A stretch of 64,000 nt of DNA. Origin: Thalassia testudinum (taxonomy: Eukaryota; Streptophyta; Magnoliopsida; Alismatales; Hydrocharitaceae). Below the pieces are notes generated by a model. It had not been told where the DNA came from, ran no database searches, and saw only the letters and a list, made by a program, of their open reading frames with translations. The stretch covers positions 47,368,001 through 47,432,000 of the forward strand of contig JAZHRO010000039.1 of NCBI GenBank assembly GCA_037157565.1, read 5' to 3'. The translations under genes and the position numbers were made by a program. Positions 1 to 9,840 of this stretch are shown here, in pieces (within the stretch, counting starts at the first letter, position 1; every line of letters begins with the position of its first letter).

Positions 1-1462
1 ACGATGAGATGCTCGCGTTGGTTTTTAAGCCAACCACATGGAAGGGAATCGGACGGTCGCATTGGCCCACCTGCGGGATTTTGGCGTTGTGGGTTACTGG
101 ACCATGCGAAGTTAGGGTGGTTTTGCCACCCTGGGTTATAAGTAGCAGAGAACGTGTTGTTCCCCAGGATGTAAGCGTCTTTTAAGCCAGAAGATGAGTC
201 TGCATGTATATATGCATCCGAGCACACAGAGGCTTGGTCCTCCGTGTCAAAATACTGGCTTGCAGAAGCCAGGTCCACATGACTTACCGAATCGCTCAGT
301 GCGACACTTGGTAAGGACGCTCCTATAGGGTTTTTTGGAATAAGCCTGGTATTGGAAGGATTAGGGTTGTGATGGAATGATGAGGTGGAGGTGTTTGCCA
401 AAGAGCAGGCGGAATTGGCTAAAAGCTCGTCCTGCTTCTTGTGCACGACGGAGACTTCATCCATTTTTTTGTGCAATAAGGTTAAGATATGTGGATGAAT
501 GGGAGGGTCCCGTGTCAACTTCGTGAACATTGCAGGGCAGGCTGGTACGATTAAAGGTGATAATGGAGGCATTGTTCATTGAATTTTCATTCATGTTCTC
601 AAATAATTCAAATGCTCCATTCTAGTCTTTATTCATGAAATTCCCTCCGCAGGAAGCGTCAGCAATCTGCTTCAAAGTTTCATTTAGCCCATAATAGAAG
701 ATCTGGGCTATATGCCACTTAGGCAAACCATGGTGCAGACATTTCCGTTGGAGGTCATTATACCTTTCCCAAGCCTCATGAAATTGCTCGCCGTTTTGTT
801 GCGTGAAAGAAGTTATAGCCCGGCGAAGCGCATTGGTTCGCCTGATTGGGAAGAATTTCTTGAGAAATGCTATTCGCATCTCTTCCTAAGAATGGATGGT
901 TCTCCCAAGGGTGCGCAACCATTGCGACGCTTTATCCCGCAATGAAAAACGGGAACATTTTCATGATGACAATTGATAACCCGATGTTTCTTGGTTTAAC
1001 AGTTTCAGCTAATCAGGTTATGTCTTCCAAATGGAGAAAGGGATCTTCACTTGCAAGACCATGGAAGTGAAAGTTAATCAGGTCAATGATATTAGGTTTT
1101 AGTTCAAAATCATCCCCGCCCATGGGGACCTGAATTTTCCCTATGGTCTCTGCAGTAGTGGGATTTTGATAAGAGCAAAGAGACCTAGGCTCCTCCCGTT
1201 CGGGAGGGTTCTGCATTTCCTCCAAGGTTTCCCTAATGGCTTCAATCTACTCATTATACATTTCCATTTGGGCTTGGAGGCGGGTTATGGGGTCTACGGC
1301 TCCACCACCACCTGGTGGGATTTGAGGGGGGCGATTTCCTCCCTCGGGATTTGGGGGTGGGCGTGCAGCCATATTTGTGGAGGAGGATGACGAATCAGTT
1401 TCTTTCCTTCTAGAATTATCAGACAATTTAAATAATTCAGAGTTTTGTGACCTCCCAAACAT
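1..1462 (-). pseudogene. Athila/Tat-like Ty3/gypsy gag, broken, runs off window
   Basis: This is a capsid (Gag) relic of a Ty3/gypsy element read from an ATG at 1462 down to the window edge. The proline/glycine-rich N-terminus is followed by segments typical of Athila/Tat gag: FELKPNIIDLI, GLASEDP, SLRDKASQWLRTLG, FLKKFFP, EAWERYNDLQRKCLHHG, and further down YNPGWQNHPNFAWSS near 100-180. Breaks seen: an in-frame TAG at 1247-1249, a TGA at 1013-1015, a one-base frameshift near 945-955 (the frame moves between MFPF and SLRDKA), another stop about 890, and a stop at 622-624. No function is expected. The leader and primer-binding site to the right (7356-7922) probably belong to the same element, split by the copia insertion. 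The assignment to Athila/Tat rather than Ogre is by motif memory only. Confidence 0.8.
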
Positions 1463-2285
1463 GCACTACCACAGGAAGAATTGTGGAGATAAGAAGGGAA
1501 AAGGGGATGAGAGAAACGACGCCATAAGGGTACACTTGATGTCAAATCAAAGCAATCAATTTCCTAACCTCTACAATGTGCCCGTAGACCTAAAGATCTA
1601 AGTTACCTACTATCACAACCTACGAAATCAAATAAGAGCACCGCGGAACCACCGTGCCAGATTTAAAGGTCGTTTGCCCCAGTCTTAGACACCCGATAGC
1701 ATGCGAGAACCCACACCAGCATGTAGGCACTACACGTAAGTAGTTAGACCTCCAATCCTTAATAGGGGTCAAGTTGCTGCGAGTTTTAGTTTAGAGGCTT
1801 AGGATTAAGTGCTCCAGGAATGTGAACGGCGTTGTATACGAGTAATGCCCAAGTGCGTTGATTTTAAGAGTGTGTAAATCAAGCATGCAACAGGGAAATC
1901 TCCCCGAATTGAAGTTTTAGATGGTGAATGGCTTTTAGAATTTCAGCCTTAAGTAGTATGGATTTTAGGATTCCACTGAGTTACCAATTCAACCAATCTC
2001 CAAGTTTTGAGAAAACACAAGTTATTTTATGCCCAACAAACCCTTCTTCAATGTGAATTAGTTAATGCATGCTAAAAATGCAATGGGCTTCCCTAGATGG
2101 AAATTTCAATGTGTGGATGCATGAGTCTATTTTAGGTCAATGTGAAAGGGAGCCAAAGCACTTTAATTCAAATGCTTCCAATCACCAAAATGATGTTCCA
2201 CACAGGGCTCAACCACAAGATGATGTAAAGAAAATTAAAATGTTGGGGTTGAAATATTTAGGATCAAATCTAAGGCACTTGAAAG
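1463..2285 (-). other. Leader region of the Athila/Tat-like element
   Basis: There is no coding signal on either strand. By position this is the untranslated leader between gag (start 1462) and the primer-binding site near 7895-7922, interrupted by the copia element whose left target-site duplication (gaaag) ends at 2285. The leader resumes at 7356. Ownership is inferred from layout, not from homology. Confidence 0.5.
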
Positions 2286-2979
2286 TGAGGGTTCGTCCCT
2301 ACCAGGAGGGGTGACGTAATAATTGCGGAAGTAAAATAAAGCAATCTCACAAAAATCAATCACACAATGTACACAGGAATTTTTTAGGTGGAAACCCAAA
2401 CCGGGTGAAAACCACCACCTAACCCTCTCGAGTTAGGATTTTCCGATCAACCTAGTTGATCAAATCCACTAACCGAATCACTTTGAACGAGGGTGATTCA
2501 ACCTCAATACAACCACGCTACAAGTACGAGGGTAGCGTTCCTCAACCCCTTCTCTCCACGAGAAGGATTTTGTCCCACGAAGGAGACGGGAATTCGCAAA
2601 GCGAATACCCAACCAAAAGACAAAGATAAAATAAAACAACAGTCCTATAGAGCCAACAAAATTAAACCTAGCTTCTATAGGAAATAGGAAACTCCCCTTT
2701 GCAAGGAGTGCGTCGACGATGACGCGGTGCGTGTGCCACGCGACGGCGCTACGTCGCTCTCGTTATCAACAGCGGGAGAGCGGGCGTGCGAAGGCTTGAT
2801 GCTCTCAAGAGAATGACACTAGAGCTTGGAGAGCAAGGGCCTCAATTGGACACAAAAGAGTGGAACTAAGTTGCTTAGGTGTGTCTCTTGTTTCTCTTAG
2901 TGTATCGCAAGGTGTGTGTCTTAGTGTGTATATGTGTTTTTCTAAGTGTCTCTTATTGTATTTGTGTTACAAAGGTTCC

Positions 2980-2995
2980 CCTCTATTTATAGAGG
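2980..2995 (-). promoter_or_regulatory. TATA box in a hairpin, family A LTR promoter
   Basis: The minus strand reads CCTCTATAAATAGAGG. The arms CCTCTAT and ATAGAGG are perfectly complementary around a 2-nt loop, with the TATA box inside. The same sequence is kept in the other family A LTRs (for example near 6277, 12508, 15590, 31499, 37659, 42400), including old ones. It lies about 110 bp downstream, in element sense, of the last GACGTC palindrome. Transcription is expected to start about 30 bp further on. Confidence 0.75.
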
Positions 2996-3104
2996 CCTTA
3001 GGAAGGCTTTGGAAGGCTTGGAAAAGCTTCCATAGCCGTTGGGTGCAAAGCCCAAGAGAATCAGGCCGAAATCAGGACAATGATTGCACTTCACAGGGTT
3101 ATCA

Positions 3105-3642
3105 GACGTCTAACTCTGGCATCAGACGTCTGGAAGGCCACTTTAAGACGTCTGATTCCAAGGTCAGACGTCTGATTCTATGCGGGTTTCTCCCTGACTT
3201 GAATCAGATCTAAACAGGGTTTTTGTGCAAGTCCATCAGACGACATACAGGACGTCTGGTACTATGTCTGGACGTCTGGAAACCTACTTTTACTGTGGGA
3301 ATTGATTTCCAAACGTTGCAACGGCTAGAAAATCTCTGAGAAGAGATTTTGGGTCAGCCGAGGCAAAACGGTCATTTATCAGACGTCTGGTAAGTCCTAT
3401 GGACGTCTGATAAGGCTCTAACGGTCATAATCTTCAGTGTTTTCTAAGCCAGCCAACGGTCCACTAACTGGACGTCTGGCAAAGTCATCAGACGTCTCCT
3501 AAGACGTCTGGTCTAAGGTCTGGACGTCTGATTTCATCAGACAGAACTACCTATGTCCAGCCTAACAGTTATCAGACGTCTGAAACAACAGTCAGACGTC
3601 TTAAAATACTTTATCAGACGTCTGATTTTGGGATTAGACGTC
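3105..3642. promoter_or_regulatory. Array of 16 GACGTC palindromes in the U3 of family A
   Basis: Sixteen perfect GACGTC cores occur in 538 bp, mostly as CAGACGTCTG(A/G), GGACGTCTGG or AAGACGTCTG. Spacing is irregular (about 15-90 bp) and the intervening sequence is unique. Chance expectation for a hexamer is about one per 4 kb. The array sits in U3 upstream of the TATA box. GACGTC is the C-box form of the ACGT core bound by plant bZIP proteins; that reading is inference. The sister LTR has the same array near 6402-6939. Confidence 0.85.
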
Positions 3643-4054
3643 TGGAAATGCTGTTTGAGCCCTATATTGGTTTTCTAAGTATTCTACAGAAAACCTAAGT
3701 ATCCTAGGGTTGTGCAGGTGTTCCTAGGACTACTTTTAGGGTACTTTGAGGCTCTTTAACATAATGTTCTAAGGAATCAAAAAGAGCAAGAAAATAAATA
3801 CAAGAGATACATGAAAGGATAAAAAAGAATCTATCCTATTCTTCTTTTCTTCCATCTCCAATCTTTCGCTCCACGCGAACCTCCTTTGTTTTCCGTCAAG
3901 CTCCTCCAATCCGTCCTGGATGCGAGCTCGAACTCCGTCTAAACACGTCCTCATTTGCAATTGACCTGAAATCTAGGACTCAAATTGCAAATGTTAAATA
4001 ACACGTGTTTTGTTATCATCAAAACAAATGATCGTGGTGCTCTAGCACCAACAA

Positions 4055-4340
4055 TCTCCCCCTTTTTGATGATGACAAAACCGTAAATAATAATCCATAA
4101 AAATCCTCCCCCTTTTTGGCATTATCAAAAAGGTTTAATTGATTTTACATTTCCTATAACTCCCCCTTAAAACATGCTCTTCTATGAGTTTCTTTTAACA
4201 AAGGTAATATCCTCCCCCGTTTGTAACTACAAGATAGCTATTATTTTTCTCCCCCTTTCTAAAGGAAATTTAGCTACCTTACATCTCCCCTTTAAAAATT
4301 TACAATTAGCTCATCATCATTTTTTTTTTTAACTCCCCCT
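4055..4340 (-). other. Array of about seven polypurine tracts
   Basis: On the minus strand, short tracts of the form AA(A)GGGGGAG recur seven times between the gag stop and the 3' LTR (near 4056, 4106, 4158, 4210, 4250, 4284 and 4331). The tract at 4056 abuts the LTR and is the functional polypurine tract for plus-strand priming. Multiple polypurine tracts are a reported Sirevirus trait, and the same array is present in the second element at 14260-14546. Confidence 0.75.
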
Positions 4341-4387
4341 ATCTAAATGCTACTGATAAAAAGATAGGGTAAAGGGTTTTACCTCAC

Positions 4388-5524
4388 CTACCATGGCCAA
4401 TAAAATGGCCCGAATGGTGGTGGTGGATGCCACATCGGATGGGGCTCCCATCCGTAGCTTGGAGGCCCGGGCATCGGCGCCGGTCTCCAATCTGGTGGTC
4501 GACGTGCGGCGGGTCCGTTGTTTGCTCGCCGTCTCGTCGGTCTTCTTGTTCTCCTCCTTGGTCTACTCCTTGGTTCTCCCAACTTGAGTTGACCAGCCTT
4601 GAGCTTGTAGGTCCAGTACTTTATGTTGTAGTCATCCCTGAACCCTACAAAACAAGATTCTAATTTTTTCTTCGGTATCCAAGTGAGCTTGGATCCGGAT
4701 TTGTTAGAAGGTCTCCTTGATGGAGATCCTTTCTCAACCTTAGGGCTATAAAACTTATCTACTTTGTTGATTAATTTGTTAGAATTTTCCCTAAGACATG
4801 CAATTTCTCTTTCTATAATTTGCATCTTAGTCTTTAAGTCAAAAATTTCTAACTTTAGACTATTATTTTCCTCAATCAATTTATTATTTTCATTGATGAG
4901 GTCTTGATTTTCTAATAACAGGTTATTATCCTTAGGACTAGTCTCTATATCCTTGAGTTGTTTTTCTAACCTATCATTTTCATTTCTAAGAAAACTAAGG
5001 TTCTTTTTAATGCTTTTATTTTCTACCCTAAGTGATTTACTAATCTCAAAAAGTTCATTAAAAGCATCTTGTAAATCCAGGTTTACCTCATTGTCGGAGT
5101 CGCTTTCGCTGTCGATGTCGCTTTCTCCGATTGCCATGAAACCAAGGCACGTGGTTTCCTTCTCTCCGAGATCTTCTTCCGAACTTGTCTCCTCATGAGT
5201 GCCTTCCAACCTCCTCCATATCTCGTGAGCGGTGGTGCACTCTTGGATTCGTTCGAATTCTTTCGGACTCAACGCGCAATACAAGGCATTCATTGCCTTT
5301 GCGTTGAGTGAGAGATCTTGAATCTGTAGCTGCGAGTAGCCTGCATCCGGTCGCTTCGGGATCTCGTATGAGGCTTCGCAACATTCCCATAGAGCGAAGT
5401 CCGTGGCTTGAAGCCACGTCTTCATCCTCAACTTCCAATATCCGAAGTCCCTCCCGTCGAAATAGGGTGGTCGGACGGTGGATTGCCCTTCGGAGATTCT
5501 GACTGCGGCTATGCTTCCCTCCAT
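4388..5524 (-). CDS. Retrotransposon Gag, zinc-knuckle-less, Arg/Trp-rich tail
   Basis: An intact 378-residue frame starting 40 bp inside the primer-binding site. Residues about 14-110 are a copia Gag N-terminal fold (YFDGRDFGYWKLRMKTWLQA; NALYCALSPKEF; EIWRRLEGTHE). Residues 111-150 are acidic (ETSSEEDLGE, SDIDSESDSDNE). Residues 150-258 form a long predicted coiled coil with Leu/Ile/Asn heptads. Residues 270-312 are basic (TWIPKKKLESCFVG). Residues 318-334 are Arg-rich (RPRRRTRRPTRRR), and the end is rich in Pro, Trp, Tyr and Phe (MWHPPPPFGPFYWPW). The CCHC knuckle usual in copia Gag is missing, as is the central part of that domain. It probably packages element RNA in virus-like particles with pol supplied in trans. 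The stop at 4388-4390 is followed by the polypurine region. Confidence 0.85.
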   Translation of the reverse strand: MEGSIAAVRISEGQSTVRPPYFDGRDFGYWKLRMKTWLQATDFALWECCEASYEIPKRPDAGYSQLQIQDLSLNAKAMNALYCALSPKEFERIQECTTAHEIWRRLEGTHEETSSEEDLGEKETTCLGFMAIGESDIDSESDSDNEVNLDLQDAFNELFEISKSLRVENKSIKKNLSFLRNENDRLEKQLKDIETSPKDNNLLLENQDLINENNKLIEENNSLKLEIFDLKTKMQIIEREIACLRENSNKLINKVDKFYSPKVEKGSPSRRPSNKSGSKLTWIPKKKLESCFVGFRDDYNIKYWTYKLKAGQLKLGEPRSRPRRRTRRPTRRRANNGPAARRPPDWRPAPMPGPPSYGWEPHPMWHPPPPFGPFYWPW

Positions 5525-5565
5525 GATCTAGATCCTCGCCGGTTTGTAACGCCGATTTCGCGAGA

Positions 5566-5580
5566 CCTGCTCTGATACCA
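5566..5580 (-). other. Primer-binding site, initiator tRNA-Met type
   Basis: The minus strand reads TGGTATCAGAGCAGG, beginning two bases inside the 5' LTR (which ends at 5583 on this strand). TGGTATCAGAGC is the classic complement of the plant initiator tRNA-Met 3' end and is the standard PBS of Ty1/copia elements. It fixes the orientation of the element. Confidence 0.92.
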
Positions 5581-5582
5581 AT

Positions 5583-7350
5583 TGAGGGTTCGTCCCTACC
5601 AGGAGGGGTGACGTAATAATTGCGGAAGTAAAATAAAGCAATCTCACAAAAATCAATCACACAATGTACACAGGAATTTTTTAGGTGGAAACCCAAACCG
5701 GGTGAAAACCACCACCTAACCCTCTCGAGTTAGGATTTTCCGATCAACCTAGTTGATCAAATCCACTAACCGAATCACTTTGAACGAGGGTGATTCAACC
5801 TCAATACAACCACGCTACAAGTACGAGGGTAGCGTTCCTCAACCCCTTCTCTCCACGAGAAGGATTTTGTCCCACGAAGGAGACGGGAATTCGCAAAGCG
5901 AATACCCAACCAAAAGACAAAGATAAAATAAAACAACAGTCCTATAGAGCCAACAAAATTAAACCTAGCTTCTATAGGAAATAGGAAACTCCCCTTTGCA
6001 AGGAGTGCGTCGACGATGACGCGGTGCGTGTGCCACGCGACGGCGCTACGTCGCTCTCGTTATCAACAGCGGGAGAGCGGGCGCGTGAAGGCTTGATGCT
6101 CTCAAGAGAATGACACTAGAGCTTGGAGAGCAAGGGCCTCAATTGGACACAAAAGAGTGGAACTAAGTTGCTTAGGTGTGTCTCTTGTTTCTCTTAGTGT
6201 ATCGCAAGGTGTGTGTCTTAGTGTGTATATGTGTTTTTCTAAGTGTCTCTTATTGTATTTGTGTTACAAAGGTTCCCCTCTATTTATAGAGGCCTTAGGA
6301 AGGCTTTGGAAGGCTTGGAAAAGCTTCCATAGCCGTTGGGTGCAAAGCCCAAGAGAATCAGGCCGAAATCAGGACAATGATTGCACTTCACAGGGTTATC
6401 AGACGTCTAACTCTGGCATCAGACGTCTGGAAGGCCACTTTAAGACGTCTGATTCCAAGGTCAGACGTCTGATTCTATGCGGGTTTCTCCCTGACTTGAA
6501 TCAGATCTAAACAGGGTTTTTGTGCAAGTCCATCAGACGACATACAGGACGTCTGGTACTATGTCTGGACGTCTGGAAACCTACTTTTACTGTGGGAATT
6601 GATTTCCAAACGTTGCAACGGCTAGAAAATCTCTGAGAAGAGATTTTGGGTCAGCCGAGGCAAAACGGTCATTTATCAGACGTCTGGTAAGTCCTATGGA
6701 CGTCTGATAAGGCTCTAACGGTCATAATCTTCAGTGTTTTCTAAGCCAGCCAACGGTCCACTAACTGGACGTCTGGCAAAGTCATCAGACGTCTCCTAAG
6801 ACGTCTGGTCTAAGGTCTGGACGTCTGATTTCATCAGACAGAACTACCTATGTCCAGCCTAACAGTTATCAGACGTCTGAAACAACAGTCAGACGTCTTA
6901 AAATACTTTATCAGACGTCTGATTTTGGGATTAGACGTCTGGAAATGCTGTTTGAGCCCTATATTGGTTTTCTAAGTATTCTACAGAAAACCTAAGTATC
7001 CTAGGGTTGTGCAGGTGTTCCTAGGACTACTTTTAGGGTACTTTGAGGCTCTTTAACATAATGTTCTAAGGAATCAAAAAGAGCAAGAAAATAAATACAA
7101 GAGATACATGAAAGGATAAAAAAGAATCTATCCTATTCTTCTTTTCTTCCATCTCCAATCTTTCGCTCCACGCGAACCTCCTTTGTTTTCCGTCAAGCTC
7201 CTCCAATCCGTCCTGGATGCGAGCTCGAACTCCGTCTAAACATGTCCTCATTTGCAATTGACCTGAAATCTAGGACTCAAATTGCAAATGTTAAATAACA
7301 CGTGTTTTGTTATCATCAAAACAAATGATCGTGGTGCTCTAGCACCAACA
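5583..7350 (-). repeat. Family A 5' LTR of the young copia element
   Basis: 1768 bp, same length as its partner at 2286-4053 with about three differences. The palindrome array lies near 6402-6939 and the TATA hairpin near 6277-6292. It is followed by the right target-site duplication GAAAG at 7351-7355. Confidence 0.95.
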
Positions 7351-7355
7351 GAAAG

Positions 7356-7894
7356 GTCATGGTGGGGTTGGAATCAACTCAATTCCAAGTCTCCCCACCA
7401 AAAATGTGATCCCGAAATGTGAACGAATGAGGCAAGGAGGGATGGCAATCAATCAATTTTAACTTGCCTCAAAGAAAACTTCACACAATGAAGGATCCAA
7501 GAATCAAGATTCTTGGATTTTCGCTATGCGAAGTTTTGCGGGAAATCAAGGGCCAGTGGGGGTGATAGCAAACAATCAACAAGTGATTTTTAATCCACTT
7601 GCCCCAAGGAATTCCTAAGAAGTGCTTTTAGGTTTTTTTTTTCTTAGGTGACAAGTTAACTTAAGTTACTAAGAGAGAGACACCTACCCCTTCAGCAGCG
7701 TGGGCAAATCTCCAATGCCGCACTGGCGACTTCACGCTCTCGCTCCCACATTGGATTTGCTTACATCTCCGACTTCCTCTGCTTGTCTCCTCCTTGCAAT
7801 CGATTTACCTACACACAAGCAAACAAAACACCCGTGAAGAGAAGGGTGTGAGAAGAGAAAATCAAAGGAACAAGAGTAGAAACTTAACTCAATT
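7356..7894 (-). other. Leader of the Athila/Tat-like element, continued
   Basis: Non-coding; this is the other half of the leader split by the copia insertion. It holds a T-rich run near 7630 and no frames with known domains. It ends at the primer-binding site next to the probable LTR. Confidence 0.5.
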
Positions 7895-7920
7895 TGCGCC
7901 TCCCGGCAACAGCGCTAGAA
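7895..7920 (-). other. Primer-binding site of the Athila/Tat-like element
   Basis: The minus strand reads GCGCTGTTGCCGGGAGGCGC. This closely matches the GGCGCCGTTGCCGGGG type complement of plant tRNA-Asp used by Athila and Tat elements, with a few mismatches from decay. About 7 bases separate it from the putative LTR end (TG at 7927 on the plus strand). Confidence 0.65.
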
Positions 7921-7926
7921 AAGCAT

Positions 7927-9840
7927 TGTGGGACTCGAATAGGTTTTGTTAATATGGTGATATTATCGTTGAAGTTATTGTGGTGAGTTAACCTAAATCG
8001 AGTCTAACCAGCTTTACAAGATTTTTAACCTAACCTACTTGATTTTATCTTGGTCGCTTTTAGGCATAGGGTCGATCTCAGGGAGGCTGGAATTTGAAGG
8101 TCAAGGAGTTTCTACGCCTTTCCTAAAACATATCTCTTCCTTGCGTTTCTTATGTTTTTGATTTTTTCTTTTTTTTAAGATTTTTGTTGGTGATAATGTT
8201 GTCCTTGAGGTACACCCTCAAAATCAAGTCCTTGGCCTTGAGCCAAATGGTTCTTGGCTTGTAGCCAACTTGGGGTTTTCAAAAATTGATCCTGTTATTC
8301 GCAAGACCGAGTACCTGCAAGACAATAATTATCTTTTCTCTTTTACTCTTTTCATCTTTTTAATAGCAAGAAATAAAAGATAAATGAAAACAAGGTAGGT
8401 TGCTAGAAAAGAAAGAAATACTTAGCTTAGTATATGGATAGATATATAGTAAATACAGAATACATATATATGTATATAGTTATATATTATATATACGGGT
8501 GGAGGTGGAAGTGGAAATGGAATGTAGCACAGTGTCAAGTTGGTCCACGTATAGCAAGACGCAACCAACAAGACGGAGTGCCACGTGGAGTGTGAGCGGA
8601 TGTGTGGGAGTGTGTGTGGAAGGGCTTGCTTTGCGCAGATATCGGGGAATATCAGCAACCGGGGAAGATATTCCCGCGATATGTTGTGCAGTGGAGGGAT
8701 TAGTGCACGGGAGTATAGGTGGTCAAGTGTATATATGGATATGGGTAGGTGGATATATATATATATATAGTTGTATATGTATATAGATATGTATATGTAT
8801 ATATGTATATATATGTATTTGTGTATATATGTGTGTGTGTGTGTATGTGTGAGTGTATAAGGGTGTGTGTGAATGTGTACCAATGTGTGTGTGAGTGTAC
8901 GAGTGTGTGTGTACAAGTGGGTGTGTGTGTGTACTAGCGGAGGAGGGGAGCGCAGCAGATAAGCTGTTTGCTGCGCTACCCCGTCATCTGGTGCGCACCG
9001 ATGCAATGGCACAGGAGGGAGAGCTCGCACGGTGCACTGGGGAGCGCTTGCGCTCTCTTCGTTCCTGGACGGGTGCGGGCGGGCGCAGCGCTGCGGGCGA
9101 GCGCGTTGAGGCTCTGACGGGTGCGGGCGACCTGCTAGCGCGAGTAGCGGCCGAGGAGAGAGGGCACGATGCCACCGGCTAATTGAGAAGCGAGCTGGTG
9201 GCTACAGTGTCGCACTGAGAGGGGTGAACAGTAGCTACAGTGCCGCGCGGAGCAGGCGACCGGTAGCGGCCAGTTCTACATGCGCGGGCGCACTGTGGAG
9301 CGCCTGTGCACGCGGGAAGAAGCTGCACATGGCTTGCTAGTGAGTGCGCGACGACCGGTAGTGGCTTGCAGGCAGGTGCATGGCTTCTTGAGCTTCTGAG
9401 CTTAGAGAGCTTGATGCTTTGGCAATGGCGGAGAAGACGATAGCAGTAGAAACAAAAGGTTAATCCACCACGCCCACCTGCTCACGAAAGAGCTGGGCAG
9501 TGGTGGAACTCACAATGGTGGTGTGAGACCACTGTGGATTTTCTCCTGCCCACGGTGTGTCTCTTCTCAATGAGAAGAGATACTGTGTATGGGGAGGGAG
9601 AGGGGAGGAGGTTGGTCCAGGGTGAACGGTGGATCTGAAGGTGTCTGTAGGTGTATGAAAGTGTCTCCCCGCACAAGGAGAGAGCAAGGCATTATAAAGA
9701 GGAGAGGGCATGCCACAGCCATGCTGCTGGCAGTGCATCTCCTACCATGCTGTTGGTAGGAGGTGAGGCACGAAGAGGCGCGCATGCCCCATGCCCTGCA
9801 GCTGCGCGAGATAGAAGAATTCAAAGCAAATAAAAAAATG
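7927..9840 (-). repeat. Probable 5' LTR of the Athila/Tat-like element
   Basis: By position, the sequence beyond the primer-binding site should be the LTR, read on the minus strand and ending in CA at 7927. It includes a simple-repeat block (8428-8935), a GC-rich block (8938-9340) and a TATA-like string near 9690-9697. The far end was not located; no second copy is in the window, apart from a 50-bp match of its first bases at 63656-63705. There are no coding domains. Confidence 0.4.
8428..8935. repeat. Imperfect TA/TATG and TG microsatellite block
   Basis: Runs of TATATG, TATA and then TGTG/TGTGAG units fill about 8428-8475 and 8740-8935. Frames across it translate to Thr/His/Tyr/Ile-rich strings with no meaning. 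Confidence 0.85.

Larger units (their letters stand above)
2286..4053 (-). repeat. Family A 3' LTR of the young copia element
   Basis: 1768 bp. The plus strand starts tgagggttcg and ends agcaccaaca, so in element sense it reads TGTTGGTGCTAGAGCACCA...CCCTCA. The terminal TGTTGGTGCTAGAGCACCA holds a 6-bp inverted repeat (GGTGCT/AGCACC). It contains the GACGTC array, the TATA box and a U5 of about 650 bp. It is near-identical to the LTR at 5583-7350. Confidence 0.95.
2286..7350 (-). mobile_element. Family A gag-only Sirevirus-like copia element, complete and young
   Basis: A complete LTR retrotransposon on the minus strand, 5065 bp. It has two 1768-bp LTRs (2286-4053 and 5583-7350), a primer-binding site against initiator tRNA-Met next to the right LTR, one gag reading frame, and polypurine tracts next to the left LTR. 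It is flanked by the perfect 5-bp duplication GAAAG (2281-2285 and 7351-7355). By eye the LTRs differ at only three positions, two near 2782-2785 versus 6081-6083 and one near 3944 versus 7242, all C/T, so insertion was recent. There is no protease, integrase, RT or RNase H: the internal part is only 1529 bp. It must rely on another element for pol, like the TR-GAG class. Sirevirus affiliation rests on the gag, PBS and multiple polypurine tracts. Confidence 0.93.

Noticed and set aside
1642..1664. Alternative primer-binding site (minus strand TGGCACGGTGGTTCCGCGG)
   Set aside because: It resembles a tRNA-Asp-type site only loosely, and a much better candidate exists at 7895-7920 on the same strand.
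2493..3213. Small frames of 64 and 117 codons that recur exactly at 5790-6510
   Set aside because: They are identical only because the two LTRs of a young element are near-identical. They run antisense to the LTR, have no domain, and are not kept in the older LTRs.
3105..3642. CRISPR-like array of short palindromic repeats
   Set aside because: The repeats are only about 10 bp, spacing is irregular, the sequence lies inside plant LTRs that recur elsewhere in the window, and no cas genes exist in this eukaryotic context.
8422..9030. Minus-strand frame of 202 codons
   Set aside because: Driven by the TA and TG microsatellite (repeated Tyr/Ile and Thr/His); no real protein signal.
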